From positions 1,860,001-1,924,000 of the forward strand of contig NC_085849.1 in NCBI RefSeq assembly GCF_020906515.1: DNA of 64,000 nucleotides. Direction: 5' to 3'. The notes under the pieces are model-generated. The model did no database searches and was not told where the DNA came from. It saw only the letters and a list, made by a program, of their open reading frames with translations. Position numbers and translations under genes: made by a program. Numbering within the stretch: position 1 is the first letter of the stretch; each line of letters starts with the position of its first letter. Positions 22,729-34,360 of the stretch are shown here, piece after piece. This stretch comes from Vanrija pseudolonga. Taxonomy: Eukaryota; Basidiomycota; Tremellomycetes; Trichosporonales; Trichosporonaceae.

Positions 22729-23842
22729 CTACTGCGCTCCGCCGCCCCTTAGCGCCAGCCGGCCGGCCAGCTCGGCACGCAGCTGGTCCTCGTGCGACTT
22801 TGCGTCCAGGCCAGCCTGTGAGCGCAGCTCGTTGATCACGTCCTTGGTCTTGCCGAAGTAGACCGACGAGAGGAGGTTGCGCATCTTGATTCTGGCGGGT
22901 TAGCTCTCGAGCAGCATATGCGACCCACTCCGTGTCCTCGACCAGGCGGCCAATGTTGGGGATGTGCGCGCCGGCATTTGGTAGCGGCGCGTCTTGCTCG
23001 GCCTGGGGTATGAGTACGGCTTCCTCGCTGAGTATAACAGCCTCCTCACCTGACGCGTCATGCTGCCGCTCAGCGTCACGTTGCCCTTGCCCGTCACATT
23101 CTCGAGGCCCTTTGCGTCCGGAGTCGTGACCGTCTCGGTGCCGAGGACCAGCATGACCGTCGACGTGAGCTTGTACTTTGCCGTCCGCGACCGCTCGGTG
23201 CATTCAAAGACGTGGAGAGAGTCCCATGAGCCAGACGACGTGCCGTCGTCGCGGGGGATTTCTGCAAAGTCAGCCAAGTCCCAACACAACGACAGCTCGC
23301 GAGCCCGGCTCCGACGCGTGCGCGCAAACCCACCCCCACTCACCCTTCTTGACCAACACCACACCCGCAAAGTTCATGTCCTTGGTCGCCGGCTCATCGT
23401 CGAGGTCCCACAGGTAGACCGAGCTCACACCGCCCTCAAAGTACAGGTCGCGGTACGTGTCGAACGCCGCGTTGAGCTGGATCTCGAGCTGGCGGAGGCG
23501 GGCCGAGGGCTGCGGGCCCTGCGTTGCCGAGGGGGGAAGGTACGTGTCTGTCCATGGCGAGCGGAAGCTGTCGCCCTCGCGGTTGTAGTCGCATCCGAGA
23601 AAGTCGCGGCCGGCGGCGTCGTCGTGGAGCACGTGCAGCGGCTGGTCGACGTTGGCGAGCAGGTCGTCGGTGTACTCTGGCGCCAGGTCGATCAGGGCGT
23701 CGACATTCGACTCGATGCGCGTGGGCGGGAGCCGCCGTAGCAGGTCGAGGAGCGCGTCAAAGGTGCCTGGCATGAGTGGATGGTCTAGCGCGAGGAGGGG
23801 GTTGGTCGAGTTGGAGTGGTGTGCACGCTTACTGTCTGACAT
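22729..23842 (-). CDS. CAP2: F-actin capping protein subunit beta
   Basis: Minus-strand exons 23833-23842, 23344-23766, 23050-23261, 22929-23002 and 22729-22891 encode 293 aa. The start [18 protein letters not shown] is typical. Conserved blocks seen are [43 protein letters not shown] and [16 protein letters not shown]. With the alpha subunit it caps actin barbed ends. The first intron (23767-23832, 66 nt) keeps the frame open if retained, adding 22 residues after MSDS. I chose splicing because the donor GTAAGCG is strong and the spliced start matches the family. The gene is divergent from MRS2, with 435 bp between starts. Confidence 0.93.
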
Positions 23843-24277
23843 GGTGCTTGAAGAATCAGAGATGCGCGCGAGTGAGAGCTTTCGTTTGGCTGGCTAGCGG
23901 GGAAGGGGAAGGAGGGGGGTGTGGGCGACGTCAAGGTCTGTGCAGTGGGTGCAGGGGTAGAGGTTACAAGGTTGAAGCAAGACGACGAGGTGATTGCAGC
24001 AGCAGCAGTCCCAAGCGGGCCGTCGAGGCTGTGAGTGAGTGATGGGTCCAGGTCGACGCCGATGACGCTCACTATGACGGAGGAGACTGGCAGCGGTGCG
24101 GTGATAAGCCAAATCACACGTCATGTTCCGGCACCCGGCGGTATGTCGGCACGGCGACGGAGTCCACGGACTGGGCGGCAACTGGCGACTGCGGCCCTCT
24201 CTCCACTCTACTCGACGCGAGCGATTTCTCAACTTTGATCGCACACATCTCACAAAACAACGATAAAGACACGCAGC
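23843..24277. promoter_or_regulatory. Divergent promoter CAP2 / MRS2
   Basis: 435 bp, no gene. It contains a short GCAGCAGCAGCAG run near 23996-24008. No binding site could be assigned. Confidence 0.35.
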
Positions 24278-26460
24278 ATGTCCTCGCGCGGGGCACTGCG
24301 GCTCATTCTTACACGCGGGCGACCGCCCTCAAGCGCAGGCGCCATCCCCGCACGGCTTCGGCGTCAGCTCAACACGAGCACACCATCGCCACCGGCACGC
24401 ACGTTGGCCGTGAAGCGCAAGTCGTCGTTCTGGGCGCCGTCGCACTCGACCAACTTTTGGTCGCCCAACCCGGCGCCAGATCCGTCCAAGGGCGACGAGG
24501 GCCGTGTACCCGACGTCCCGCCGTCGCCCGACCTCACGGTGTCGGTCGCTGCGCCGCCACTGCCAGCACCTTCCGCCGTCACAGAGGTCGGAGAGGGTGA
24601 CGAGGAGTGCTCCCCGCACCAGATACGCAAGCAGAGATACCTCGACAGCCTGATGGACAAGGCTGGCGAGCTCAACCTGCATTGTGGGTGCGCTATTTGC
24701 GAGCTGACAGCTGACGCCGCCAGGCTCAATTCTCGACTCGAAAGGCAATTGGACGGTAGAAGAAGGCAGCTACAAGAAGACGGACCTGTGTCGCGCTCAC
24801 GACCTCGACGTGGGTTTGTTGATGAGGGATTTTTTGCTGACGGCCAGCCTCGTGATCTTCGCAAGCTTGACTCGCTCACGCCGTCCGTCACACCCACACT
24901 CGTTCCAGTAATTCTCACCCGCCGCACCTGTATTCTCATCTCGATCCTCACCTTCCGCGCACTCATCAAGCCTGACCGCGTTATCATCTTCGAAGCGCCG
25001 GGTACGGAGGAGAGTGAGACCACGCGCGATTTTAAGAAGCATCTCCAGAGCAACATCCGTGCCGGCCTCTTTCCCGAGCACGAACGCCATGAAGACTCGG
25101 AGCACCACGAGCACCACCTCGAGCTCAACTATGAGCACCGCGCGCTCGAGTCGGTGCTCGTCGCCGCGGCCAACTCGCTCGAGAGCGAGATGGAGTTCGT
25201 GCGCGGTCTCGTCAAGGAGCTCCTCAACAACCTCGAACACGACATCAACCGCGAGTATCTCCGTCAGCTGCTGCATTACTCGCGCCGCTTGGCCGGCTTC
25301 CAGTCGCGCGCCAGGAATGTCAAGTCGGCCGTCGACGAGCTCCTCGACTCGGACGAGGACATGTCGGCCATGTATCTCACCGACAGGAAGCAGGGCAAGC
25401 CGCGTGCACTGCACGACCACGACCAGCTCGAGCTCCTGCTTGAGAGCTTCACCAAGCAGGTCGAGGAAATCGTGTCAGAGGTCGACACGACAGTCGCCAA
25501 CATGCAGTCGACGCAGGAGATTTCAGAGCTCATGCTCGACTCGTCTCGGAACGCTCTGCTTGCCCTTGATGTCAAGGTGTCGATGGCGACGCTGGGTATC
25601 GGCGCCGGCGCGCTCATCGCTGGTATCTTTGGCATGAACGTGAGTGTTGTGTTGAGCGATCACGGCTGACCCAGCAGCTTTCCACCAATCTCGAACAGAC
25701 CCCGTGGGCATTTGCCGTCGTTGCGACCATGTCCTACCTCTTCGCCTTCCTGATCTACATCTACGGCGTCAAGCTCCTCCGCAAGGTCGGGCACGTCTCG
25801 CTCGTCACCAACCCTGTGGCGTCGATGAAAGCCGCCAAGACTCAGTTCCTGAAAGAGCGTGCGGCTGAGCGTGCGGCGCGCGATAAGGAGCTCCAGGAGG
25901 CTCGCGACCAAGCAGCGGCGGCGGCTAGCGCAGCGGCTGCCGCATGGGCGCGGGCGCCAAACGCCGACCACGAGCAGCGCTGGCATCTTGTGCGTCGGCA
26001 CCTCAAGTCGCGCGTCTCGCTCTGGGACCGTCTGTTCCGCCCGCACCTCCTTCGCCGGTCGCTCCTCGGCCTCCGACGACCTCCCGGTGCTCCGCAGGGC
26101 AAGCCGGTGATCTGGACCAACGAGCCAGCCACGACGCAGACCCACCGCGTTGCTCCGAAGGTTCGCCCGCTCCCTGGCCACCCGGGTGGCCCACCCCTAC
26201 CTCGCGAGCGCACCGCTCCACATGTGCCATCATATCCTTACGGGTCGGTGCCGCACGGACGGCGCATCCCGGCGGCTTATGTGCCCGTGATGCCCAACCT
26301 GTCATCACCAGCCGAGGCCGAGCACACACCCGTCCCATCAGTCCCTTCAATCTCTACCACACTCGCCAAGGCCCATGCTCAGGCAGCTCGGTCGCCGCGG
26401 GTCCCACGCACCCCGCCGCCGCCACTGGCTGACGCCTCGTCGTATAAACGCGACCCGTAA
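24278..26460 (+). CDS. MRS2: Mitochondrial magnesium transporter, Mrs2/Lpe10 family
   Basis: Four exons (24278-24683, 24724-24809, 24848-25639, 25678-26460) encode 688 aa. The N-terminus is Arg-rich with almost no acidic residues (about residues 1-50), as in a mitochondrial presequence. Family blocks: DPRDLRKLDS, then ILTRRTCILISILTFRALIKPDRVIIFE, a long helical domain, and a first membrane segment (about 406-425) ending in the invariant GMN at 426-428. The short loop LSTNLEQTP and a second membrane segment follow (about 437-457). The second intron boundary falls directly after GMN. A long basic, Pro-rich C-terminal tail (residues ~480-688) is longer than in yeast Mrs2 and probably faces the matrix. 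Lpe10 is the alternative paralogue. Confidence 0.93.
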
Positions 26461-26859
26461 AACTCTAGCCCCACTCTTAGTTAATCACGCATCTCCGCTC
26501 AATCGTTGGCATCTTGACCCAATACACACATAGACTTTGTTGCACACTAGTTGTAGCCATGCACCACTTGACGGTATGGTTGTGGAAAGGGGGGGTTGGG
26601 CGTGGGATTGCCATCAGTGGGAGGCGGTTGGTTGCCATCAGTGCTAGGTGGCATCACGACCGGCGGCACCAAATGGGTGCATCACAGGCTACAGGCGACT
26701 GAAAGGTGAGAGCGAAAACGAAAAATGAGGGGTAGGCGAAGTGGGGGGTGTCACGAGGGGGATCAAGACGGGAAGTCCAGAGGAGTGTACGCGTGTATCA
26801 CAGGCAGAGACAGGGTGGGCGGCGTGGGAGCGCACACGTGTAGCCTCGTCGGTCGTCCC
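26461..26859. other. Intergenic between convergent MRS2 and H2A
   Basis: 399 bp between stop codons, G-rich in places (26585-26600). No feature recognised. Confidence 0.4.
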
Positions 26860-27451
<592 letters not shown>

Positions 27452-27942
27452 TGTTGCGTTTGTGTTGTTGGTGGGGGTGGTAGGGTGAAAGTTGTGAGTG
27501 AGTGAGAGAGAGTTGGAGGAAGTGGGTGATTTGAAGATTGAGAACAGAGGAAGCAGCCTTATTTATGTTGTTGTTGGGCTGGCGGGTGGACGTCATGCAC
27601 AAACAAATTAGGTTCCGTGCGGGGTGATTTTGGCCACCCGGCGGCAAGAAAACGTGACTTGCAGCCAATCAGGATCGAGGATACATCAGCATACACGCGT
27701 GTCCTTGAAGGTGGTGGTGGGGGTGATGGTGGTGGATCCGGGCCGCGTAGTGATGGCCAGCTCGAGCAGCGACAATCTTTCGATAATGTCACTAGCGTAC
27801 ACGCGTCTTCCCCCATCACCCCCCGTCCACACTATGCATTCAATACTTAAGACCGTCTTGATGAAGCGAAATCCACATCACAACTTTGACTTTGCAACAT
27901 CTCCCTTACTCTCAACTTGACCACCTCTTGACTAGCGCGACC
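27452..27942. promoter_or_regulatory. Shared divergent promoter of H2A and H2B
   Basis: 491 bp between start codons. On the minus strand an AT-rich TATA-like element (plus-strand TTATTTATG, around 27560-27568) sits about 110 bp upstream of the H2A start. A GGTGGTGG-rich stretch lies at 27710-27735. Histone pairs in fungi are normally co-regulated from such an interval. Confidence 0.55.
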
Positions 27943-28700
27943 ATGGTGAGTGCCTCGTCGCCCTGTAGCAGCACCCTTCCTCGCCATCACAGCACCCCTC
28001 TGTGCCATCAGTACCCCGTCTCTATGTCATCACTCCCACTACCCATGACACCTTCACCGCCGCTGTCGCCATCACTACCTTCCCTCCACCTCATGCCACC
28101 ACCACCGCCACCATCACTGACGCCCCAGCCCATCGCCGTCCCCGTCGCCAAGCCGTCCACCGCGCCCAACAGCCGCACCGGCGCCAAGGCCCCAGCCAAG
28201 GTGAGTTGACTCACCCACCGTCACCTTCCCTCACTGCACCCCACCCTAACAACGCAGGCCGTCAAGACTCCGGCCGCCACTCCCAATGCGAGCGGCAACG
28301 GCAAGCCCCAGCGCCGCAAGAAGCGCAAGGAGTCCTACAACAGCTACATCTACAAGGTCCTCAAGCAGGTTCACCCGGACACTGGCATCAGGTGAGTCGA
28401 GTGGCGAACGCCAGCCGACTCGCCACTTACCCCACAGCAACAAGGCCATGATGATCATGAACTCGTTCGTCCAGGACCTCTTCGACCGTATCGCCAACGA
28501 GGCGTCCAACCTCGCCAAGATCAACAAGAAGGCCACCCTCGCGTCGCGTGAGATCCAGACCGCCGTCCGCCTCATCCTCCCGGGCGAGCTCTCGAAGCAC
28601 GCCATCTCGGAGGGTACCAAGTCCACCACCGAGCTCCTGTAAGCCAGCGGTTGCGGTCCGAGCGAGGCGGCCAGCTAACACCTTCAGCTCCGCCAAGTAG
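27943..28700 (+). CDS. HTB1: Histone H2B
   Basis: Five exons (27943-27945, 28129-28200, 28258-28391, 28438-28638, 28688-28700) encode 140 aa. The first coding exon is only the ATG, followed at once by a GTGAGT donor and a 183-nt intron. The N-tail is Pro/Ala/Lys-rich. The fold reads [20 protein letters not shown], then [37 protein letters not shown] and HAISEGTKS. The C-terminal residues TTELLSAK differ from the usual AVTK-SS ending. Reading through the first intron is also open, so a longer N-terminus is formally possible. The splice model gives a normal H2B length. Confidence 0.95.
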
Positions 28701-29185
28701 TTTCTACTCTCCTAGCTGGGTCCCACCCCTTCTCTCCTATTCCTTTCTTCGTTTTTGATAGTATCCTTTACATTCTCGCGATCCCCGAGGTTGAGTACAT
28801 TGAGTGATGAATCGCTTTCGCGTCGTTGTTTGCTTTGATCGGCGGTGGCAACGCGTCGGGGCGCAGCGACGCGGTGGCTCGTGCGACGGCACAGCTGGAA
28901 CTGAAACTGGTTAATGCCCCCCCAACCACGACCGTGGCATTGGGCTACCGTGTCCAGATGCGCTAGTTCGCGCCCAACACCAGGGACTTCCATCACCTTG
29001 TCCTCACGGGCGGCACCACCAGTCGACCACCGCGCCGCGGCGAACCCCCTCGATACTCCCATCATGAACTGGGTTATACGGGCTGAGTTTGAATAGTACC
29101 TGTACACCTGTTTCTACTTTCTACAAGATCCAAACAACAACAAGGAAGGGCCGAGCCTGCCGGCTCAGTTCAGCGTGCCACACTC
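28701..29185. other. Intergenic between convergent H2B and the hydrolase
   Basis: 485 bp, no recognisable gene or RNA. It presumably holds both 3' UTRs. Confidence 0.4.
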
Positions 29186-30127
29186 CTACGACCTGGACCC
29201 GAAGAACTTCTTGATGCCGCCAAAGATGAGGATGCTCCTCCCGATGAAACGTCCAAAGATGAGCGGCAGGCCGAACTTGACCCAAGTGAGAGGCTGCAAG
29301 AGTCTGGCCTCGGGCACGGTGGTGAGGTCCCTGCTTGTCTGCCCCGCCGGCGGCGCCGAGTCCACGGGCTTGCCGGTAAACGCTTCGAGCGCCTCAAGCA
29401 TGATGCCGACAGTCTGCTCCGGCTGGCTCAGGAACGGCGAGTGACTCGTTTGCAGCTCCCTGTGCTCGATGCGGCCGCCCATCTCCCGCGCCATGCCGAT
29501 GCCCATGCGCTGCACGGCCACAGGCAGGCCGCGGTCCTCGATGGTGCCGATGTACCAGACGGGCACGTCCTTCCAGCCGGGGTAGGTGAACTCGCCGCCC
29601 TCGAACAGGGCCTTGAGGCTCTGGGGCTGGAGCTCGGAGACCCAGTAGGCGGCCTCGTCGTCGGGCACGTCGTGGTAGAACATCTCGCGCGGGGACATGA
29701 CAATGTCGGCGAAGCCGGTCTCGCTGTTGACGCGCCACGCGGGTGGCGGGCGGCCGAACAGAGGGTCCATGAAGGAGAGGCCTGGCAGGTTGCAGCCCGA
29801 GGCGATGAGGATGATGCCGACGACACGGCCGGTGGCGCCGTCTCGCGGCCCCGTGAAACCCTGGACCGAGCTGTTGCCGACGATGCCGCCGTACGAGTGT
29901 GCGACCACAATCACATCATGACCGCGGCTTGTCTCGCCGGCGATTGCCTCGCGAGCGGCATCGAGATCGTCTTTGAAGGTCTTTGCCGGGTCGCCAGTCG
30001 TCGAGGGGAGCGTCACGCTAACGCAGCGCAGGTGGTACTTTTCCTCCAGCAGCTTGGTGATCTTGCTGTAGCACGTCGCCTTGTGCCAGGCGCCCGGGAC
30101 CAAGACGAAGGTAGGTAGGTCTGCCAT
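29186..30127 (-). CDS. Alpha/beta-hydrolase (EstC-like esterase family)
   Basis: A single exon of 313 aa. The start MADLPTFVLVPGAWHKATCY places the oxyanion-hole segment VLVPGAWH right after the first strand. The nucleophile is in VVAHSYGG (Ser78). HREL..SHSPFLSQPEQT near residue 240 supplies the probable His (SHSPF). This is typical of the small esterase/hydrolase group (AB_hydrolase_6, EstC). The C-terminal ~30 residues are hydrophobic and basic (FGLPLIFGRFIGRSILIFGG then KKFFGSRS), suggesting a membrane anchor. The frame is also open 35 codons upstream to 30232. I chose the internal ATG because the conserved fold begins right after it. Substrate unknown. Confidence 0.8.
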   Translation of the reverse strand: MADLPTFVLVPGAWHKATCYSKITKLLEEKYHLRCVSVTLPSTTGDPAKTFKDDLDAAREAIAGETSRGHDVIVVAHSYGGIVGNSSVQGFTGPRDGATGRVVGIILIASGCNLPGLSFMDPLFGRPPPAWRVNSETGFADIVMSPREMFYHDVPDDEAAYWVSELQPQSLKALFEGGEFTYPGWKDVPVWYIGTIEDRGLPVAVQRMGIGMAREMGGRIEHRELQTSHSPFLSQPEQTVGIMLEALEAFTGKPVDSAPPAGQTSRDLTTVPEARLLQPLTWVKFGLPLIFGRFIGRSILIFGGIKKFFGSRS

Positions 30128-30391
30128 GGTGGAAGGGTGGAGATTGGTGCTGATGAGTTGGGGGGTGTTAACGTGCAACGGAAGTTGTGGAGACGGAGGG
30201 TTGACCTTTGGAGTCACCAGCCAGCCAGCCAAGTAAACCGTTGCCGGTTCCTGTGGAAGCTTGCGATAACTCTCGGCTCGGCCCGGTTCAACCTAACACC
30301 AACTGCCCGACCGGCTCGATCACAGTGGAGGCGGCAATGTCATAAACGAGCTGCGCCCCGCCGCTTCCAGGAATTTACCTACAATTTATAA

Positions 30392-30476
30392 GGAGACATA
30401 GCTCAGCTGGGAGAGCGAGCGACTGAAGTTCAGTTATCATATCGCTAGGTCGGGTGTTCGATCCACCCTGGCTCCA
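30392..30476 (+). tRNA. tRNA-Phe (GAA) with intron, copy 2
   Basis: Identical over all 85 nt to the gene at 5381-5465 on the opposite strand, including the ~12-nt intron. A TTTCTTTT run follows within 20 nt. The flanks differ, so the identity stops at the gene ends. The next protein gene starts 135 bp downstream. Confidence 0.93.
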
Positions 30477-30611
30477 AAAGATTGTTTCTTTTGTCATCCC
30501 TCCACTTAGTGTTTTACGTAACGGAATATTTCAGCATCTTCAATCTTTGGAGACAGCCGACCTCTTCTGCAGGCCATCTTGCAGCTTCAACATTGAACAA
30601 CAACCAGCACC

Positions 30612-32845
30612 ATGGCGTCAATATCAGCACCAACATCACTAGCGACCTTCCCCTATGCGCACGCGTCGTCGTCTCGCGTGCCGCACGTTACGCTGAGCCC
30701 GGTGCACGGCAGCCGGGGGCGGCAGGCGGTTGCCGCTGTCCACGGGGACGGCGTGTGGACGCACGACGTGAGTTGGGGCGTGCAGCGTGCCCAGCGAGCG
30801 ATCGGCACTGACTTTCCCAGCTCAAGACGCTCAAGCCAACGACCTCATTCACCGTGCCCCCGTCGACCGTGTTCGCGACGGCGCCGGTGAGCTTCCTCCC
30901 GCCGTCGAGCGATGACGATGTGGAGATGGACGGCGGGCGAGTGACCGCCGTTGGCGTGCACTCGGGCGACGGGGTGCGCGGCGAGGGGCAGGGGCTGTGG
31001 GTCTGGCGCGGGGACGAGGGGGAGCGCAAGGCCGTCACGCTCGACGCGGCGGTGCACTCGCTCCACCCGACCAACGGAGGGTGGCCGCTGCTCGCTGTCG
31101 GCGTCGACGGCGGGCTGTCCCTCGTGTCGCCCGAGCTCAAGGTATCCTCCATCGTCGCGACGAGAAAAGAGGCCAAGCCGGCGCGCACGCTCGCTGCGGC
31201 CGTCGTTGGGCGCCGCGTCGCTGTCATTGACGCGCGGGGCCGCGCGCGCGTGTACACCCTCGGCGACGGCGACCGCGCCGAGCTCGCCCTCGACGCAGGC
31301 CTCACGCCCGACTCGGTCGGCCTGCTCTCCGCCGACGTGAACGACGACGGTGTCATCACCGCCATCGACACGCGTAACCGCGTGCACTCGCGCCGCGTGA
31401 CTGACCTCGACGCCGCCCGCGCAGGCGACGGCGTGGCCCTCGCCCATCCGGCCACCCCCGCTGTTGCCCTCTCGCTGCCAGCCCTGGCCGCGACTCCCAG
31501 CCGCTCGCTGGCCGTCGTCGCTGTTCCTTCGCCTTCCTCCTCGGTCGCGCTCGTCGCGCCCAGCCCCGAGCTTCCTGCCGTGCTCGCCTCGGCAAGTATC
31601 TCAACTGCGTCAAACACGAGCATCACCCACCTCGCTGTCCTTGCCAGGCATAGCGCGACGCACATCGTGCTCGGCGCGGTGCTCACCATCCCCGACGGCG
31701 GCAGCAAGACTGCGGGCCGGAGCGTCATCCACCTCGCCGACATTCACCTGCCGCCCAACGGTGTCGGCCTGTCATTGCTGGTCGGCAACGCGGCCAAGGC
31801 GGCGTCCGTGTTCAACCTCCCCGGCTCGAGCAGCGTGCCCCAGGGCGCCGAGAAGATGGTCGGCCAGGTGACTGCTGCCCTGGCGGCTGCAGACGTGGAG
31901 CGCGCCGAAAAGGCCTTCTCGACGTGGATCGAGAACGAGGACAAGCAGCAAGGGTCCAGGGCCAGGCCGGCCGAGGGTGTCGTCCGCCGCCTCATCAACG
32001 CCGTCTTCACCGCCGCCCTCCCGAAGAAGGACAAGGCGGAGAAGGAGAGCACCGACGCGGCTTCTGCCCCCGCCGTGCCTAAGACCAAGCTCAAGGCTGC
32101 TGGCCCGTATGCCGGCAAGATCATCTCGACTCTCGTTGACCGCCGGGTCGTCACCGACTCGATGTGGCCCGGCGGCGTGATCCTGGCGGGTCTCGTGCCC
32201 GCTGGCGACTGGCACTCAATCAGTGAGCTGGTCAAGCACAGCCCCGCGCTCCCATCGCGCATTCTCGTCTCGCTTCTTGCGTTGTCACTCGAGCCCAGCC
32301 CTTCTGTCGGCCTTGCTGCCGTGCTCCAAGACGTGCTTGCTGGCCCCGTGCCCGACCCGTCTTACCGCGCTGCCCTCCGCACCGGGATCGACGGCCAGGG
32401 CGCGCTCCGCATCCTCGAGCAACTGGCCAAGTGGGCCGAGCTGCATGCCAACGTCGGCGATGGCCTCTCAGCCTGGCCGCAACACGCGCCTAAGATCAAG
32501 CCGACGCTCGCGTCCGTGGTGGCGCACTCCTCGCTCTTGCTTGACGCGCAGCTCCCGACGCTCGTGACCCTCCCCGAGTCAGAGGAGCTGCTCACGCGCC
32601 TGAACGAGGCGCTCGCACCGGCACTGGCCGCGCAGCAGAACTACCGCCGCCTCCGTGCGCCCATCGACGCGACACTCGCTGCCAACGCCAAGGCCCAGCG
32701 CAAGGCCAAGGAAGAGGCCGCTGCCGCTGCCACTGCGGCACGCAACCAGGGCAGGAAGCCCGCCGGACGCAAGGCTGTCGCCGCGGGCCCCGGCCTCGCC
32801 GACGAGGTCGTTGGCAAGTGGAAGGTCGAGGACTTTGTGTTCTAG
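30612..32845 (+). CDS. NOL11/Utp8-like nucleolar protein (small-subunit processome), tentative
   Basis: Two exons (30612-30767, 30821-32845) encode 726 aa. The first ~370 residues show beta-propeller-like repeats such as VAAVHGDGVWTHD, AVGVDGGLSLVSPEL and VAVIDARGRARVYTL. The C-terminal half is helical with an acidic/basic linker. SSLLLDAQLPTLVTLPESEEL resembles the LLD-xF-xVL segment of human NOL11. The end is KAR-rich (KAQRKAKEEAAAAATAAR) and closes with KWKVEDFVF. NOL11 and Utp8 belong to the t-UTP group needed for rDNA transcription and 18S processing. The assignment rests on layout and one weak motif. Confidence 0.5.
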
Positions 32846-33152
32846 AGGGGAGGCTGTAGGATTTGGTTCTGGAGGAGCACATCATATGCATTGTTGGTGG
32901 CACAGGCTTGTGTGTGTGTGTACGAGGGGCGTCTGTGGCGAGTGGCACCCCAGCTCGCTCACCTCCCTTCCATGCCTCGCTCAACGCTTTGTGCCGGTGC
33001 TCATGCATGATGCCCACGAGTTCAGCACGATGCACTCGCGCAGCAGAGTCTGACGCACGCTTACCAAGCCCCCAGCTCCCCTCTCGCACCCTCGCACCAC
33101 CGCACAGCTCGCACCCAAAGCCACCCTTACCGCAGGGCACCCACCCCCCACC
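32846..33152. other. Intergenic before initiator tRNA
   Basis: 307 bp, presumably the 3' UTR of the upstream gene. A short GT repeat (TGTGTGTGTGT) lies near 32910-32920. No gene seen. Confidence 0.4.
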
Positions 33153-33236
33153 ATCGCTATGGCTTAGTGGAAAAGCGCCAGGCTCATACGTAGTGTGCGA
33201 ACCTGGAGATCCAAGGATCGAGACCTTGTGGCGATA
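33153..33236 (+). tRNA. Initiator tRNA-Met (CAT) with intron
   Basis: Acceptor ATCGCTA pairs with TGGCGAT plus A, so the first pair is A1-U72, the eukaryotic initiator hallmark. The T loop is ATCGAGA, with A54 instead of T54, another initiator mark. The anticodon stem CCAGG/CCTGG encloses CTCATA plus a ~12-nt intron. The D arm has the initiator-like short loop AGTGGAAAA. Confidence 0.9.
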
Positions 33237-33377
33237 GAAAGCAGGCGCGGGGGATGTCTTCTTTTCTTGCCGCGAGCGGGCGAGCGGGCGAGGTGACTCG
33301 CGGTGACAAACACTCAAGCGAGGGTGAGTGCCCGCGGGGCTCGGTGGCCTCCCCGCTGCCGCCGACCAACGTTCCGA

Positions 33378-33686
33378 TCACACCTGCAGCATCTTCCCGA
33401 CCAGAATAGACGAGTAGACGATGCCATTGTGCTGTGGGGTGCGGTGTGATGCTCGCTGACCCTCATCAACTGAGTCATGCCACCCGAGGTCACGAGGACA
33501 ATGTCGCCGCGCCCGAGGGTGGTCGTCGCCCGCACCGAGGTGTCGCTGTCGCTTGGCGCGGCGTACCGGTGGGGTCGCTTGGGTGGTGAAGTGGAGGTGA
33601 CAACCCGAGACTCGCACTTTGCCGAGGCGGCTACGCGGGGTACTCGCGTACGACGCGGGTTATCTGTGGCCGGGGTCGTGGGGTAT
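33378..33686 (-). other. Unassigned open stretch with a possible 29-nt intron
   Basis: On the minus strand a frame stays open for about 85 codons and includes RAATTTLG-like text, GRGDIVLVTSGGMTQLMR, then after a possible intron (GTCAGC...CACAG) HNGIVYSSILVGKMLQ and a stop. The alternating hydrophobic pattern looks protein-like and resembles, weakly, the N-terminal domain of exosome Csl4 or of Trm61, but the rest of either protein is absent. No ATG in frame precedes the segment, and it overlaps the promoter of the next gene. Possible remnant, short unknown gene or chance. Confidence 0.2.
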
Positions 33687-33776
33687 ACTTAAGCCACGTC
33701 GTACATGACGTCTTGGGAGACAGTAGCTTCCCCCCCATCTTTACCTGCTACCACCACTTCACTACATCACATCACA

Positions 33777-34360
33777 ATGGTTGTCCTCATCGCCAAGTTC
33801 AAGGCCGTCGACCTCGCCGCCGCCGACAAGCTCGAGCAGCGTGAGTGCCGTGGAGGGGAGCGATGGATGCGTCCCGAAGCAAGCAAGCGCAGCCGCCTCC
33901 CTGCCTCCCGAAGCCCCCCAATCAGCGCTGACACACACACCGCAGACCTCAAGAACATCCAGAACATCTCGCTCACTGACGCCGAGCCCGGATGCTCCGT
34001 CTACCAGGGCCAGCGCAGCGACAAGGACCCCCTCGAGTTCCTCATGTACGAGGAGTACGACGACAAGGCGGCCGTTGATGGTGAGTGTGAACTTGCGGTT
34101 GATGGCGCGGCGTCAAGCCGTGTGGTGTGCTCTGGCACGCTGTCGGCGACGAACACCGCTACGGGCAGCATGGTTGGATCGCTGCGTCATCATTCCTCCC
34201 CCCTCCCCCTCCCCCTCCCCCTTCCCACCGCTCATGGCCGCTCACACCCACCCCAGCCCACATGGCCTCGGCCCACTTTGGCAAGCTCGCCGCCGACGCG
34301 CCCAACCTCATCGCTGGTGGCCCCGCCGGCATCGACATCTCCTTCTGGACCCGCTTCTAA
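33777..34360 (+). CDS. Small antibiotic biosynthesis monooxygenase (ABM) fold protein
   Basis: Three exons (33777-33840, 33946-34080, 34257-34360) encode 100 aa. A single dimeric alpha/beta ferredoxin-like ABM domain is seen: MVVLIAKFKAVDLAAADKL, EPGCSVYQGQRS, then the signature FLMYEEYDDKAAVDAHMAS and HFGKL. The domain is shared by YgiN-type quinol monooxygenases, heme-degrading enzymes and proteins of unknown role, so the reaction cannot be stated. It is cytosolic by sequence. A TATA-like GGTATACTTAAG lies about 95 bp upstream of the ATG. Introns take up nearly half of the gene. Confidence 0.85.
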
